Origin: Mycobacterium sp. GA-2829
GTDB lineage: Bacteria > Actinomycetota > Actinomycetes > Mycobacteriales > Mycobacteriaceae
Direction of reading: 5' to 3'
NCBI RefSeq assembly: GCF_001499965.1
Contig: NZ_LQIT01000045.1
Span: forward strand, 62,001-126,000
DNA length: 64,000 nt
This document shows positions 33,966 through 42,052 of this stretch, in pieces; the stretch's first letter is position 1, and every line of letters begins with the position of its first letter. Under the pieces are notes generated by a model. That model was given only the letters and a program-made list of their open reading frames with translations. It was not told the origin of the DNA and did no database searches. Both the position numbers and the translations under genes were made by a program.

Positions 33966-34832
33966 CTAGGGGTTCTGAGGGGCGGTGGGTTCGGTCTGGA
34001 TGTCGGCCTCGGGCGTACCGGGCGCGGCACCGGCCGCGGTCGGTGACGCCGTGGCGCCGGCGAGCAGTTCCTGCTCCCATTCGGCGAGCGGCTCGGCGGC
34101 GGGCCCATCCTGGCTGGCCTCGGCCTTGTTGCCGTTACCACCACCGGCGCGGGCCTGCAGACCCTCGGCGACCGCGGAGGCCACCACCTTGGTCAGCAGC
34201 GCAGCGGAACGGATCGCGTCGTCGTTGCCCGGGATCGGGTAGTCGACGACATCGGGATCGCAGTTGGTGTCGAGGATCGCGATGATCGGGATGTTCAGCT
34301 TGCGCGCTTCGGCGACCGCGAGGTGCTCCTTGTTGGTGTCGACGACCCAGATGGCCGAGGGCACCTTCTGCATGTCCCTGATACCGCCAAGGCTGCGCTC
34401 CAGCTTGTTCTTCTCGCGGGTCAGCATCAGGATTTCCTTCTTGGTGCGACCCTCGAAGCCACCGGTCTGCTCCATCGCCTCGAGTTCCTTGAGGCGCTGC
34501 AGACGCTTGTGGACGGTCGAGAAGTTGGTGAGCATGCCACCGAGCCAGCGCTGGTTCACGAACGGCATGCCGACCCGCGTGGCCTCTTCGGCGATCGACT
34601 CCTGCGCCTGCTTCTTGGTGCCGACGAACATGATGGAACCGCCGTGCGCGACGGTCTCCTTCACGAATTCGTAGGCCTTGTCGATGTAGGTCAGCGTCTG
34701 CTGCAGATCGATGATGTAGATGCCGTTGCGGTCGGTGAAGATGAACCGCTTCATCTTGGGATTCCAGCGACGGGTCTGGTGCCCGAAGTGGGTGCCGCTG
34801 TCGAGCAGCTGCTTCATGGTTACAACAGCCAT
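33966..34832 (-). CDS. rpsB: 30S ribosomal protein S2
   Basis: A 288-residue S2 protein: MAVVTMKQLLDSGTHFGHQT at the start, the family signature RWLGGMLTNFSTVHKRL, and DTNCDPDVVDYPIPGNDDAIRS. The C-terminal tail of about 60 residues rich in Ala, Pro and Glu is typical for actinobacteria. The leader (about 170 bases) contains hairpins at 34909-34940 and near 34983-34999 and may host autoregulation, as known for rpsB of E. coli. Confidence 0.98.
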   Translation of the reverse strand: MAVVTMKQLLDSGTHFGHQTRRWNPKMKRFIFTDRNGIYIIDLQQTLTYIDKAYEFVKETVAHGGSIMFVGTKKQAQESIAEEATRVGMPFVNQRWLGGMLTNFSTVHKRLQRLKELEAMEQTGGFEGRTKKEILMLTREKNKLERSLGGIRDMQKVPSAIWVVDTNKEHLAVAEARKLNIPIIAILDTNCDPDVVDYPIPGNDDAIRSAALLTKVVASAVAEGLQARAGGGNGNKAEASQDGPAAEPLAEWEQELLAGATASPTAAGAAPGTPEADIQTEPTAPQNP

Positions 34833-34908
34833 GGTGATGTGGCCAGCCTTTGTGTTTGTCGGTTGTCGCCCGGCGTCGGGTGATGCCAGGCCCTGGTGGC
34901 TGCGGGAG

Positions 34909-34940
34909 TGCCGGACCCGTCTGGGACGGGACCGCCGGCA
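34909..34940 (-). promoter_or_regulatory. Hairpin in the rpsB leader
   Basis: Outer arms TGCCGG/CCGGCA and inner arms CCCGTC/GACGGG around a 3-base loop, 77 bases upstream of the rpsB ATG. It is a candidate site for S2 feedback or attenuation. Confidence 0.4.
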
Positions 34941-35008
34941 TCCGGTACGACTCTCGAGTCGAGGTGCAGACACGCGAAGTCAGCTCGCTGAAGCGAACTG
35001 CAGGTAGC

Positions 35009-35040
35009 AGTTTACACCGTCGGAACAGGTGCTTTGTCCA
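35009..35040 (-). promoter_or_regulatory. Possible rpsB promoter
   Basis: On the minus strand TGGACA (35035-35040) precedes TGTAAACT (35009-35016), which offers TGTAAA or TAAACT as -10 box with 18-20 bases of spacing. The fit is moderate; transcript mapping would decide. Confidence 0.35.
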
Positions 35041-35112
35041 CAGCGGCCGCTCGCTCCCCAGGGCGGCCCGCTCCCCCTGGCGGATGTCATGGCAACCCTC
35101 TGAACTGGGACG

Positions 35113-35601
35113 ATGCGGATCCTGGCCGTCCTCGCCTGCCTGACCCTCCTGGCGCAGGCCCCCGCGCACGCCGACGACGGCCGGTTCGACTGGCCGCTGC
35201 GCCCCCCACCTGCGGTGGTGCGCACGTTCGACGCCCCCACCCCGGATTGGCAGCGCGGCCACCGCGGGGTCGACCTGGCCGCCGCACCCGGGCAGCCGGT
35301 GTACGCGGCTCGGGACGGTGTCGTGGTGTTCGCCGGTGAAGTGGCCGGGCGGGCGCTGGTGTCGGTCGCCCATCCCGGCGGCCTGCGCACCAGTTACGAG
35401 CCGGTGCGGCCGTCGGTGCGGCGCGGCCAGCCGGTGGCAGCGGGCGCGACGCTCGGGACGGTCGAGGCGGGCCACCCCGGGTGCGCGGCGCCGGCCTGCC
35501 TGCACTGGGGCGCGATGTGGGGGCCGGCGGCGCGCGCGGACTACGTCGACCCGCTCGGCCTACTGGCGTCCACACCCGTGCGGCTGCTGCCCCTGCGCTG
35601 A
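35113..35601 (+). CDS. Secreted M23 (LytM-type) peptidase
   Basis: A 162-residue protein with a short signal peptide (MRILAVLACLTLLAQAPAHA) and a LytM domain. The zinc ligands His and Asp are in GHRGVDLAA; the second motif reads CLHWG, so the first His of the usual HxH pair is Cys. I recall the same CLHWG in actinobacterial homologues, including the gene next to rpsB in M. tuberculosis, so it may be subfamily-typical. M23 enzymes cut peptidoglycan cross-bridges, but with the base His missing, activity is uncertain. Divergent from rpsB. Confidence 0.9.
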   Translation: MRILAVLACLTLLAQAPAHADDGRFDWPLRPPPAVVRTFDAPTPDWQRGHRGVDLAAAPGQPVYAARDGVVVFAGEVAGRALVSVAHPGGLRTSYEPVRPSVRRGQPVAAGATLGTVEAGHPGCAAPACLHWGAMWGPAARADYVDPLGLLASTPVRLLPLR

Positions 35602-35696
35602 TCGCCTGCATTACAGCACGTTTCGCATCATGCCCGCTGATTCCGTTGCCGCAGTGGCAATTTGGACATATGGGGCTAGGTGTTGCATATGCACGG

Positions 35697-35702
35697 TAAG
35701 TT
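35697..35702 (+). promoter_or_regulatory. -10 box upstream of the secreted protein gene at 35711
   Basis: TAAGTT fits TANNNT and lies 8 bases before GTG 35711, consistent with a leaderless transcript. A CATATG pair (35668 and 35686) lies just upstream in an unusually AT-rich patch. Confidence 0.35.
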
Positions 35703-35710
35703 TGCCCGTC

Positions 35711-36898
35711 GTGCGCACATTGGGGGGTAGAGCCCACATCCGGTCGATGCTCGTGGCCGCCGCTGTTCTCATGGCCGTACCGGCGGGTGTCGCCGGCGCC
35801 GAACCGGTCGAGGGAGCCACCCGGCTGGACGTCGGGGCGTATCCCACGACGCCTGCCGTTCCGCTCGGCATCGCCGGCTCACCGCAGGCGGGCGCCGCGG
35901 CCGAAGCCCGGCGGATGGCGGACTTCGTCGTCGGTCCGTGGGAGGTGGATCCGCGGCTGATCGGGTTGTTCGACACCAGCGCCGTGGTCATCGACGGCCC
36001 CGAGACCGCGCAGTCGGTGTTCCCCGAGGAGTTGGGCGTTGTGGCGTCGCGCCATCAGGTGATCGACGGCTTCAGCACGGCCCGGTGGGCCGACGACCTC
36101 GAGTTGCAGCACACGGTGCTGCGGTTCGCCGATCCGGGCGTGGCCGCCGCGGCGGCACGGGAGTTCGCCGATGCGCTGGCACACCGCACGGTGCCCGGCG
36201 GTCCGGTGGTCCCCGCGTCGATCCCGGGCCATCCGCAGACCGCGGCGTTCAGCAACCCCGTGATCGAGGAGGACGACGGACGGGTGGTGACCTATGTCCG
36301 GTCCATCACCGCCCACGGCCCCTACGTCCTGTCCGAGCGCGCCATGGCCGCCGACGGGGTGGACACGGCAGCACGGCTGATCGCGGGCGCACTGGACCGG
36401 CAACGGCCACTGATCGACCGGTTCGCGCCCACGCCGCCGTTCCAGCTCGCGGGCCTGCCGGTCGACCCGTCGGGTCTGGCGGCCCGCACGGTCCCGCTGC
36501 CCGCCGACGAGGTCACCGCGACGCTGCCCGGGAGCTACGGTCCGCACGCGACCCTGCACTTTCAGGACTCCCCCGCCGAATCAGCGGGCCTGTTCACCGA
36601 AGCCGGGCTGACCGCTTCCGCATTCGCCCATGCCGACGTGTACGAGACCCGTGACCCACAGGCGGCCGAGGACCTGGTGACCGGCCTCGCGGCCGAGTAT
36701 CTGGCCACCGGCACCGACGCCGGGCCGATCGAGGGTCTGCCCGTCAGCCGCTGCGTGGACAGCGTCGTCCCGTCGTCCGGCGAGCCGATGGGCTACTGCG
36801 TCGCGGCATTCGACCGCTACGTGGCCGAAGCCGCGGCCGATACGGTCCAGGACGCGCGTCAACGCGCCACCGCGCAGTACGTGATGCTCACCCACTGA
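35711..36898 (+). CDS. Secreted mycobacterial protein of unknown function (DUF7373-like)
   Basis: A 395-residue protein. From GTG 35711 the product begins MRTLGGRAHIRS, followed by a hydrophobic core and a cleavage-like AGVAGAEP, so it is exported; no lipobox Cys is present. The mature part has a repeated layout (two halves with LFDTSAVVIDGPETAQSVFPEEL and LHFQDSPAESAGLFTEAGL) and two late Cys (SRCVDS, GYCVAA) that could form a disulphide. It resembles mycobacterial proteins grouped as DUF7373, an assignment from memory. Function unknown. ATG 35747 is an alternative start. Confidence 0.72.
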   Translation: MRTLGGRAHIRSMLVAAAVLMAVPAGVAGAEPVEGATRLDVGAYPTTPAVPLGIAGSPQAGAAAEARRMADFVVGPWEVDPRLIGLFDTSAVVIDGPETAQSVFPEELGVVASRHQVIDGFSTARWADDLELQHTVLRFADPGVAAAAAREFADALAHRTVPGGPVVPASIPGHPQTAAFSNPVIEEDDGRVVTYVRSITAHGPYVLSERAMAADGVDTAARLIAGALDRQRPLIDRFAPTPPFQLAGLPVDPSGLAARTVPLPADEVTATLPGSYGPHATLHFQDSPAESAGLFTEAGLTASAFAHADVYETRDPQAAEDLVTGLAAEYLATGTDAGPIEGLPVSRCVDSVVPSSGEPMGYCVAAFDRYVAEAAADTVQDARQRATAQYVMLTH

Positions 36899-36924
36899 GC
36901 TTGCGCCGCGGCACAATCGGGGGC

Positions 36925-37884
36925 ATGCGTCCGTTCCGCTTCGGCCTGACCACCGCGCGGCCACGCGCGGGTGACGAGGCCCGCGACTTCGCCCGAGAGG
37001 TGGAAGCCGCGGGGTTCGACGTGCTGACATTCGCCGACCACCTGATGCCCGCCATCGCACCGTTGGTTGGGGCGACCGCCGCCGCGACGGCCACCGACCG
37101 GCTGCACGTCGGAACCTTGGTGCTCAACAACGACTTTCGTCACCCCGTGGAGACCGCCCGGGAGTCGGCCGGGGTGGCGACGGTGTCCGGTGGGCGCTTC
37201 GAGCTGGGACTCGGTGCGGGACACATGAAGTCGGAGTACGACAGCGCGGGCATCGCCTTCGACCGCGGCGGTGTCCGGGTTCGGCGGCTCGAGGAGTCGA
37301 CGATGATCGTGCGGGCGCTGCTCGACGGTGCCGCGGTCGACGTCGACGGGGACTTCTACCGGGTGCACGCCGGGCCGGGCGCGCTGCTCGCCCCGCCGCC
37401 GCACCGGGTTCCGCTGCTGATCGGCGGCAACGGTGACCGGGTGCTGCGGCTGGCCGGGCGGGTCGCCGACATCGCGGGGTTCGCGGGCATCACTCACAAC
37501 CACGACACTCACAACCACGACGCCACGCGGGTCGCGCTGACCCACTTCGGGCCCGACGGCCTGCACGACCGGATCGCCGTGGTCCGCGACGCGGCGGGCG
37601 ACCGGTTCGACCGCATCGAACTCAACGCGCTGATCCAGGCGGTGGTGGTGACCGGGGACCGGCACGCCGCCGCGACAGATCTCGCCGAGGCGATCGGCGG
37701 TGTGCGTCCGGAGGAGCTGCTGGACTCCCCCTTCGTCCTCCTGGGCACGCACGAGCAGATGGCCGAGGCGCTGGTCGAACGGCGCCGCCGGTTCGGGGTG
37801 AGCTACTGGACGGTGTTCGACGAGTGGGCGGACCGGCCGTCGGCGATGCCGGATCTCGCGGAGGTCATCCGCCTGCTCCGCTGA
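36925..37884 (+). CDS. LLM-class F420-dependent oxidoreductase
   Basis: A 319-residue luciferase-like monooxygenase-fold protein: FGLTTARPRAGDEARDFAREVEAAGFDVLTFADH at the N-terminus, then LELGLGAGH-type stretch FELGLGAGHMKSEYDSAG, and PLLIGGNGDRVLRLAGRVADI. Mycobacterial members use F420 to oxidise or reduce small molecules. The position near xerC matches the oxidoreductase Rv2893 of M. tuberculosis as I recall it. Two tandem copies of a 15-base unit (37492-37521) add THNHDTHNHD. ATG 36925 is preferred over the upstream TTG. The last 20 bases overlap the convergent cyclase gene. Confidence 0.9.
   Translation: MRPFRFGLTTARPRAGDEARDFAREVEAAGFDVLTFADHLMPAIAPLVGATAAATATDRLHVGTLVLNNDFRHPVETARESAGVATVSGGRFELGLGAGHMKSEYDSAGIAFDRGGVRVRRLEESTMIVRALLDGAAVDVDGDFYRVHAGPGALLAPPPHRVPLLIGGNGDRVLRLAGRVADIAGFAGITHNHDTHNHDATRVALTHFGPDGLHDRIAVVRDAAGDRFDRIELNALIQAVVVTGDRHAAATDLAEAIGGVRPEELLDSPFVLLGTHEQMAEALVERRRRFGVSYWTVFDEWADRPSAMPDLAEVIRLLR
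37492..37521 (+). repeat. Perfect tandem duplication of a 15-base unit
   Basis: Two identical 15-base units (37492-37506 and 37507-37521) inside the LLM oxidoreductase gene. They encode THNHD twice, in frame, in a loop after ADIAGFAGI. Confidence 0.9.
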
Positions 37885-38521
37885 GCGGCTCGAAGGCCAC
37901 CGCCCGCACCGGCGCACCGTCGGCGTCGATCGGGAGCGGGAAGAACCCGATCCGCACCCTCGCGGGCAGCCCGTCGAGGTGGCACAGGTTCTCGACGATC
38001 AACGCGTCGGCGCCGAGCACCACCTGGTGCACCGGGAAGTCGGTGCCTCCGCCGGTGGGATCGGGGCTCAGGGTGTCGACGGCGAGCACGCGCATCCCGC
38101 GACGGACCAGATCCGTTGCGGCGTCGACGGACAGCGCCGGGTGGTCCAGCGCGGCGGCGCTGCCGAAGTGCGTCGCCCACCCGGTGTCGAGCACCACGAT
38201 CGGGGGCACCCGGTCGGGTAGCCCGCCGCACAGGGCCGCTTCGATCTCGGTCAGGCCGTAGACCGTCCGGGGCTTCAGCGCATCGAGGTGGACCACCAGC
38301 GCCTCATCGACCAACTCGTCCAACGTGATTCGTGCTGTCGTCCGTGCGCCGGCGATGCAGTGCGACGGCGCGTCGAGATGGGTGCCCGTGTGCGAGCCCA
38401 GGTGCAGTGCCGCGACGTCGACGCCGTCACGCGCCAGCAGCAGCGCCGGTTCCACAGCGACAGTGGGATCGCCGGGGTAGACCTGCATCCCGGTCGCGAT
38501 CGGGTGGCTGAGGTCACGCAC
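37865..38521 (-). CDS. Cyclase family (kynurenine formamidase-like) hydrolase
   Basis: A 218-residue protein with the metal motif HTGTHLDAPSH and later VDTLSPD and HQVVLGADALIVENL, typical of the cyclase/kynurenine formamidase family, which hydrolyses amides, formamides or lactams with a metal ion. GTG 38521 lies inside the end of the NCS1 permease gene (8-base overlap), so the two are translationally coupled. An uptake-plus-hydrolysis pair for a cyclic amide such as a pyrimidine derivative or hydantoin is inferred. Confidence 0.9.
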   Translation of the reverse strand: MRDLSHPIATGMQVYPGDPTVAVEPALLLARDGVDVAALHLGSHTGTHLDAPSHCIAGARTTARITLDELVDEALVVHLDALKPRTVYGLTEIEAALCGGLPDRVPPIVVLDTGWATHFGSAAALDHPALSVDAATDLVRRGMRVLAVDTLSPDPTGGGTDFPVHQVVLGADALIVENLCHLDGLPARVRIGFFPLPIDADGAPVRAVAFEPLSGAGG

Positions 38522-39881
38522 CCCGGACCTCCGCGAGGTGCACGCTGTCCTCGCGTGCCGCGCGCCGCGGCCACATCGCCGCCAGGTACAGCACGAACGT
38601 CAGCGCGAACGCCGGGATGGTGGCGCCGATCGGACTGGGCCACACGTAGGTCATCAGATAGGACGCGACGGCGCCGATCGCCCACGCGGCCACCGCGATC
38701 CAGTTCACGCCGCCGGTGTACCAGTAGCGCCCGCCGCGGGCGCGCAGCAGATCCGCGCCGTACGCGGACCGCTTCACCAGGTAGTAGTCGACGATCATGA
38801 TCGCGAAGACCGGGACGAAGAACGCCCCGATGACCGTGAGGAAGTCGGTGAACTGCCCGAGCAGACCGAGCCATGTCGACCCGAGGATCGAGACGAGCCC
38901 GAGCACCAGCGCCGTGGGCAGGAAGCGCAGTCGCGCGCCGACGGGCGCGTTGACCACCGACGTGGTCATGCCGTAGACGACCATCGTGTTGGTGGCCATG
39001 ACCGACAGGAAGATGACGATCGCCAGCGGGGCGCCGAACGGACCGACGATCGCGGCCGGGTCGAACGCGACGGCCTCGCGGTTGTCCAGGATCACGTAGC
39101 CGATCGCCGTGACGCCCAACGTCATCGCCGTGACGGTCGACAGCGTGTAGCCGACACCGGACCCGACGATGCCCGCCCGGCTCGACCGCGCGAACCGGTT
39201 GAAATCGGCGGAGAGCACCGTCCACGAGATCGCGGTCGCGATGACGATGTCGAGCACGGTCACCGCGGTGAACCCGATCGACGCGTCCACCGGGATATTC
39301 TGCAGCGCAGCGGGACTGAACTTCGCGAACGCGACGACGAAGATCCACGCGATCACCACCAGCATCAGCACGGCGAGCCACGGCTCCACCCTGGCGATGC
39401 CCTCGTGGCCGAGGATCGCGATCAGCACGACGATGGTCTGACACAGCACCGAGAACAGGATCGGGCTGGAGAAACCGGTAAGGTCCTCGACGAGGTAGTC
39501 GACGGTCACCCCGGCGAGCATCGCCTGCACCCAGCTCCACCCCATCAGGATCACGACGTTGGCCGCGACGGGGAGCAGGCTGCCGCGGGTGCCGAACGCG
39601 CCCCGTGTCAGCGCCATCGTCGGCAGACCGGTGCGGGTGCCGATGTTGCCGACGAGCGTGAGGACCACTGCGCCGCAGAGGGTGCCGAGCACGATCATCG
39701 TCAGCGCGGTCGCGAAGTCGACGGCGGGCAGCAGCAGCGTGCCGGTCAGCAGGGTGGTCACCACGAGGTTGGCCGCCAGCCAGATCATCGCGATGCGGCC
39801 CAGGGACAAGGTGCCGCGGACGGGTCCGGCGTTGTCGGCCTGCTCTTCGAGGCGGCGGTCGAGGCGACGGTAGAGCGACAT
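38514..39881 (-). CDS. NCS1-type purine/cytosine permease family transporter
   Basis: A 455-residue transporter with about twelve membrane helices. Family stretches are LSLGRIAMIWLAANLVVTTLLTG, WVQAMLAGVTVDYLV, and the substrate-region LSADFNRFARS. NCS1 carriers import nucleobases, hydantoins, allantoin or thiamine-like compounds with protons or sodium. Overlap with the cyclase gene suggests its substrate is hydrolysed by that enzyme. The pair is not present at this place in the M. tuberculosis order I remember, so it is an accessory insertion next to xerC. Confidence 0.92.
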   Translation of the reverse strand: MSLYRRLDRRLEEQADNAGPVRGTLSLGRIAMIWLAANLVVTTLLTGTLLLPAVDFATALTMIVLGTLCGAVVLTLVGNIGTRTGLPTMALTRGAFGTRGSLLPVAANVVILMGWSWVQAMLAGVTVDYLVEDLTGFSSPILFSVLCQTIVVLIAILGHEGIARVEPWLAVLMLVVIAWIFVVAFAKFSPAALQNIPVDASIGFTAVTVLDIVIATAISWTVLSADFNRFARSSRAGIVGSGVGYTLSTVTAMTLGVTAIGYVILDNREAVAFDPAAIVGPFGAPLAIVIFLSVMATNTMVVYGMTTSVVNAPVGARLRFLPTALVLGLVSILGSTWLGLLGQFTDFLTVIGAFFVPVFAIMIVDYYLVKRSAYGADLLRARGGRYWYTGGVNWIAVAAWAIGAVASYLMTYVWPSPIGATIPAFALTFVLYLAAMWPRRAAREDSVHLAEVRGA

Positions 39882-39908
39882 TCGATGAAAGTACGCCGAA
39901 ATCGCCCG

Positions 39909-40811
39909 TCAGGCCCGCGGGTGGGCCTGATCGTGCACTGCGCGCAGCCGCGCAACGGTGACGTGCGTGTAGAGCTGGGTGGTCGCGAGCGTGGAGTGCC
40001 CGAGCAGTTCCTGCACGATCCGCAGGTCGGCGCCGCCCTCGAGCAGGTGGGTGGCGGCGCTGTGGCGCAGGCCGTGCGGGCCGATGTCGGGGGCGCCGTC
40101 GACCGCGCCGACCGTTTGGTGCACGACGGTGCGGGCCTGGCGGGGATCCAGCCGCCGCCCGCGGGCGCCGAGCAGCAGCGCGGGTCCGGATTCGGCGGTG
40201 GCCAACGCGGGCCGGCCGCCGCTCAGCCAGGCGTGCAGGGCCACCTCGGCGGGTTCGCCGAACGGGACGGTGCGCTGTTTGTCGCCCTTGCCGAGGACGC
40301 GCAGCAGGCGGCGGGAGGTGTCGACGTCGTCGACGTCGAGGCCGCACAGCTCGCTGACGCGGATGCCCGTGGCGTACAGCATCTCGACGATCAGCCGGTC
40401 CCGTAGGGCCAGCGGATCACCCTGTTGGGCACCGGAACTGGCGGCTGCGAGGGCGTCGTGGGCCTGGTCCTGACGCAGTACCGCGGGCAGGGTCCGGCGC
40501 GCCTTGGGCAGCTGCAACCGGACCGCGGGGTCGGTGTCCAGCAGCCCGCGCCGCAGCGCCCATGCGGTGAACGTCTTCACCGCCGACGTCCTGCGGGCCA
40601 GGGTGGTGCGCGCGGTTCCGGCGCCGGCCTGTGCGGAGAGCCAGGAGCGCAGCACCGGCAGCGTCAGCGCGCTCAGACCGGCGCCGGGGGCCCGTTCGTC
40701 GAGGAACGCGAATAGCGACCGCAGATCGCCGAGGTATGCCCGCCGGGTGTGGTCGGAGCGGCCACGCTCCAGCGCGAGGTACTGGTCGAACTCGTCGAGG
40801 ACGGACTCCAC
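39909..40811 (-). CDS. xerC: Tyrosine recombinase XerC
   Basis: A 300-residue tyrosine recombinase with the full catalytic set: Arg151, Lys175, His246 and Arg249 (HGLRH), His272 (GHSTLATTQLYTH), and nucleophile Tyr281. The length and the N-terminal core-binding domain match XerC. With XerD it resolves chromosome dimers at dif. No dif-like site was noticed nearby. It lies 4 bases downstream of the lactate monooxygenase-like gene. Confidence 0.97.
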   Translation of the reverse strand: MESVLDEFDQYLALERGRSDHTRRAYLGDLRSLFAFLDERAPGAGLSALTLPVLRSWLSAQAGAGTARTTLARRTSAVKTFTAWALRRGLLDTDPAVRLQLPKARRTLPAVLRQDQAHDALAAASSGAQQGDPLALRDRLIVEMLYATGIRVSELCGLDVDDVDTSRRLLRVLGKGDKQRTVPFGEPAEVALHAWLSGGRPALATAESGPALLLGARGRRLDPRQARTVVHQTVGAVDGAPDIGPHGLRHSAATHLLEGGADLRIVQELLGHSTLATTQLYTHVTVARLRAVHDQAHPRA

Positions 40812-40815
40812 GCCC

Positions 40816-42003
40816 TTACCGTGACAGAGCCTGCGCAGGTGTCCACCCGACGCGCCGCACCGTGTCCGGGGTGAGATCGGCCAGGGTCGGATAGCCGTCG
40901 ACGGCCATGGTGAGGTCGGCCTCGGCGAGCAGGGCGCGCAGCACGTGGACGACGCCGTCGACGCCGCCGAGGGCGAGCCCGTAGGCGTAGGGACGGCCGA
41001 TGCCGACGGCGGTCGCCCCGAGGGCCAGGGCCTTGACGATGTCCGAACCGCTGCGGATCCCCGAGTCGAACAGCACGGGCAGCCCGTCGGCGGCCTCCAC
41101 CACTGCGGGAAGGCAGTCGATCGCGGGTAGCCCGCCGTTGGCCTGCCGTCCGCCGTGGTTGGAGCAGTAGATGCCGTCGACGCCTTCGTCTTTGGCGCGC
41201 CGGGCGTCGTCGGCGTGGCAGATGCCTTTGAGGATGAGCGGCAGTGTCGTCAGCGACCGCAGCCACGGCAGGTCTTCCCACGTCAACGGGTTGCCGAACA
41301 GCGACACCCATTTGAGGACCGCGGCCTGCGGGTTCTCCTCCGGCGGCTGGGCCAGACCGGCCCGGAACACCGGATCGCTGGTGTAGTTCGACAGGCACCG
41401 CCCGCGCAACTGGGGGAAGTTCGACGTCGAGAGGTCGCGGGGCCGCCAGCCGGGCACCCAGGTGTCGAGGGTGACGATGATGCCCTTGTAACCGGCGGCC
41501 TCGGCGCGGTGCACGAGGCTTGCGGCCAGCTCCCGGTCGGTCGGGGTGTAGAGCTGGAAGAAGCCCGGGGTGTCGCCGAATTCCGCGGCGACGTCTTCCA
41601 GCGGGTCCTCGGTGAGCGTGGACACGACCATCGGCACCCCGGTGCGGGCGGCGGCGCGTGCGGTCGCCAGATCGCCGTGGCCGTCCTGCGCGCAGATCCC
41701 GATGACCCCGATGGGCGCCATGAAAACCGGTGCGGGCAGCGACAATCCGAACATCTCCACCGACAGGTCGCGGTCGCGGGTGGCACGCATCATCCGCGGA
41801 ACCAGACCCCAGTTGTCGAAGGCGGTGCGGTTGACCCGTTGCGTACGCTCGTCCCCCGCCCCGCCTGCGACGTAGGAGTACACCGACGGCGGCATCGCCG
41901 ACTCCGCCTTGGCTTCCCATTCCGCGAACGTCATGGGGAGTTTGGGCATGATGCCTGAGAGCCCCTGCAGGTAGATCTCGAGTTGGTAGTCGCCGAACGC
42001 CAT
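40816..42003 (-). CDS. Lactate 2-monooxygenase-like FMN enzyme
   Basis: A 395-residue member of the alpha-hydroxyacid oxidase family. It is very like the lactate 2-monooxygenase of M. smegmatis as I recall it: YVAGGAGDERTQR.N near the N-terminus, PIGVIGICAQDGHGD, TLDTWVPGWRPRDL, and the catalytic His with FMN contacts in CSNHGGRQANGGLPAIDCL. That enzyme turns L-lactate and oxygen into acetate, CO2 and water, but other 2-hydroxyacids are possible. It sits between xerC and viuB, which are adjacent in M. tuberculosis by memory, so it is an insertion. Stop and xerC start are 4 bases apart. Confidence 0.92.
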   Translation of the reverse strand: MAFGDYQLEIYLQGLSGIMPKLPMTFAEWEAKAESAMPPSVYSYVAGGAGDERTQRVNRTAFDNWGLVPRMMRATRDRDLSVEMFGLSLPAPVFMAPIGVIGICAQDGHGDLATARAAARTGVPMVVSTLTEDPLEDVAAEFGDTPGFFQLYTPTDRELAASLVHRAEAAGYKGIIVTLDTWVPGWRPRDLSTSNFPQLRGRCLSNYTSDPVFRAGLAQPPEENPQAAVLKWVSLFGNPLTWEDLPWLRSLTTLPLILKGICHADDARRAKDEGVDGIYCSNHGGRQANGGLPAIDCLPAVVEAADGLPVLFDSGIRSGSDIVKALALGATAVGIGRPYAYGLALGGVDGVVHVLRALLAEADLTMAVDGYPTLADLTPDTVRRVGWTPAQALSR

Positions 42004-42052
42004 GCCCCTCAGCGTGCCAGCCCGCGCGGTGGCGCGGGCGCAGACGCGCGCG

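Noticed and set aside
35668..35691. Pair of CATATG hexamers upstream of the secreted protein gene as operator
   Set aside because: Each is a self-complementary hexamer and the flanks do not match; two copies in an AT-rich patch can be chance.
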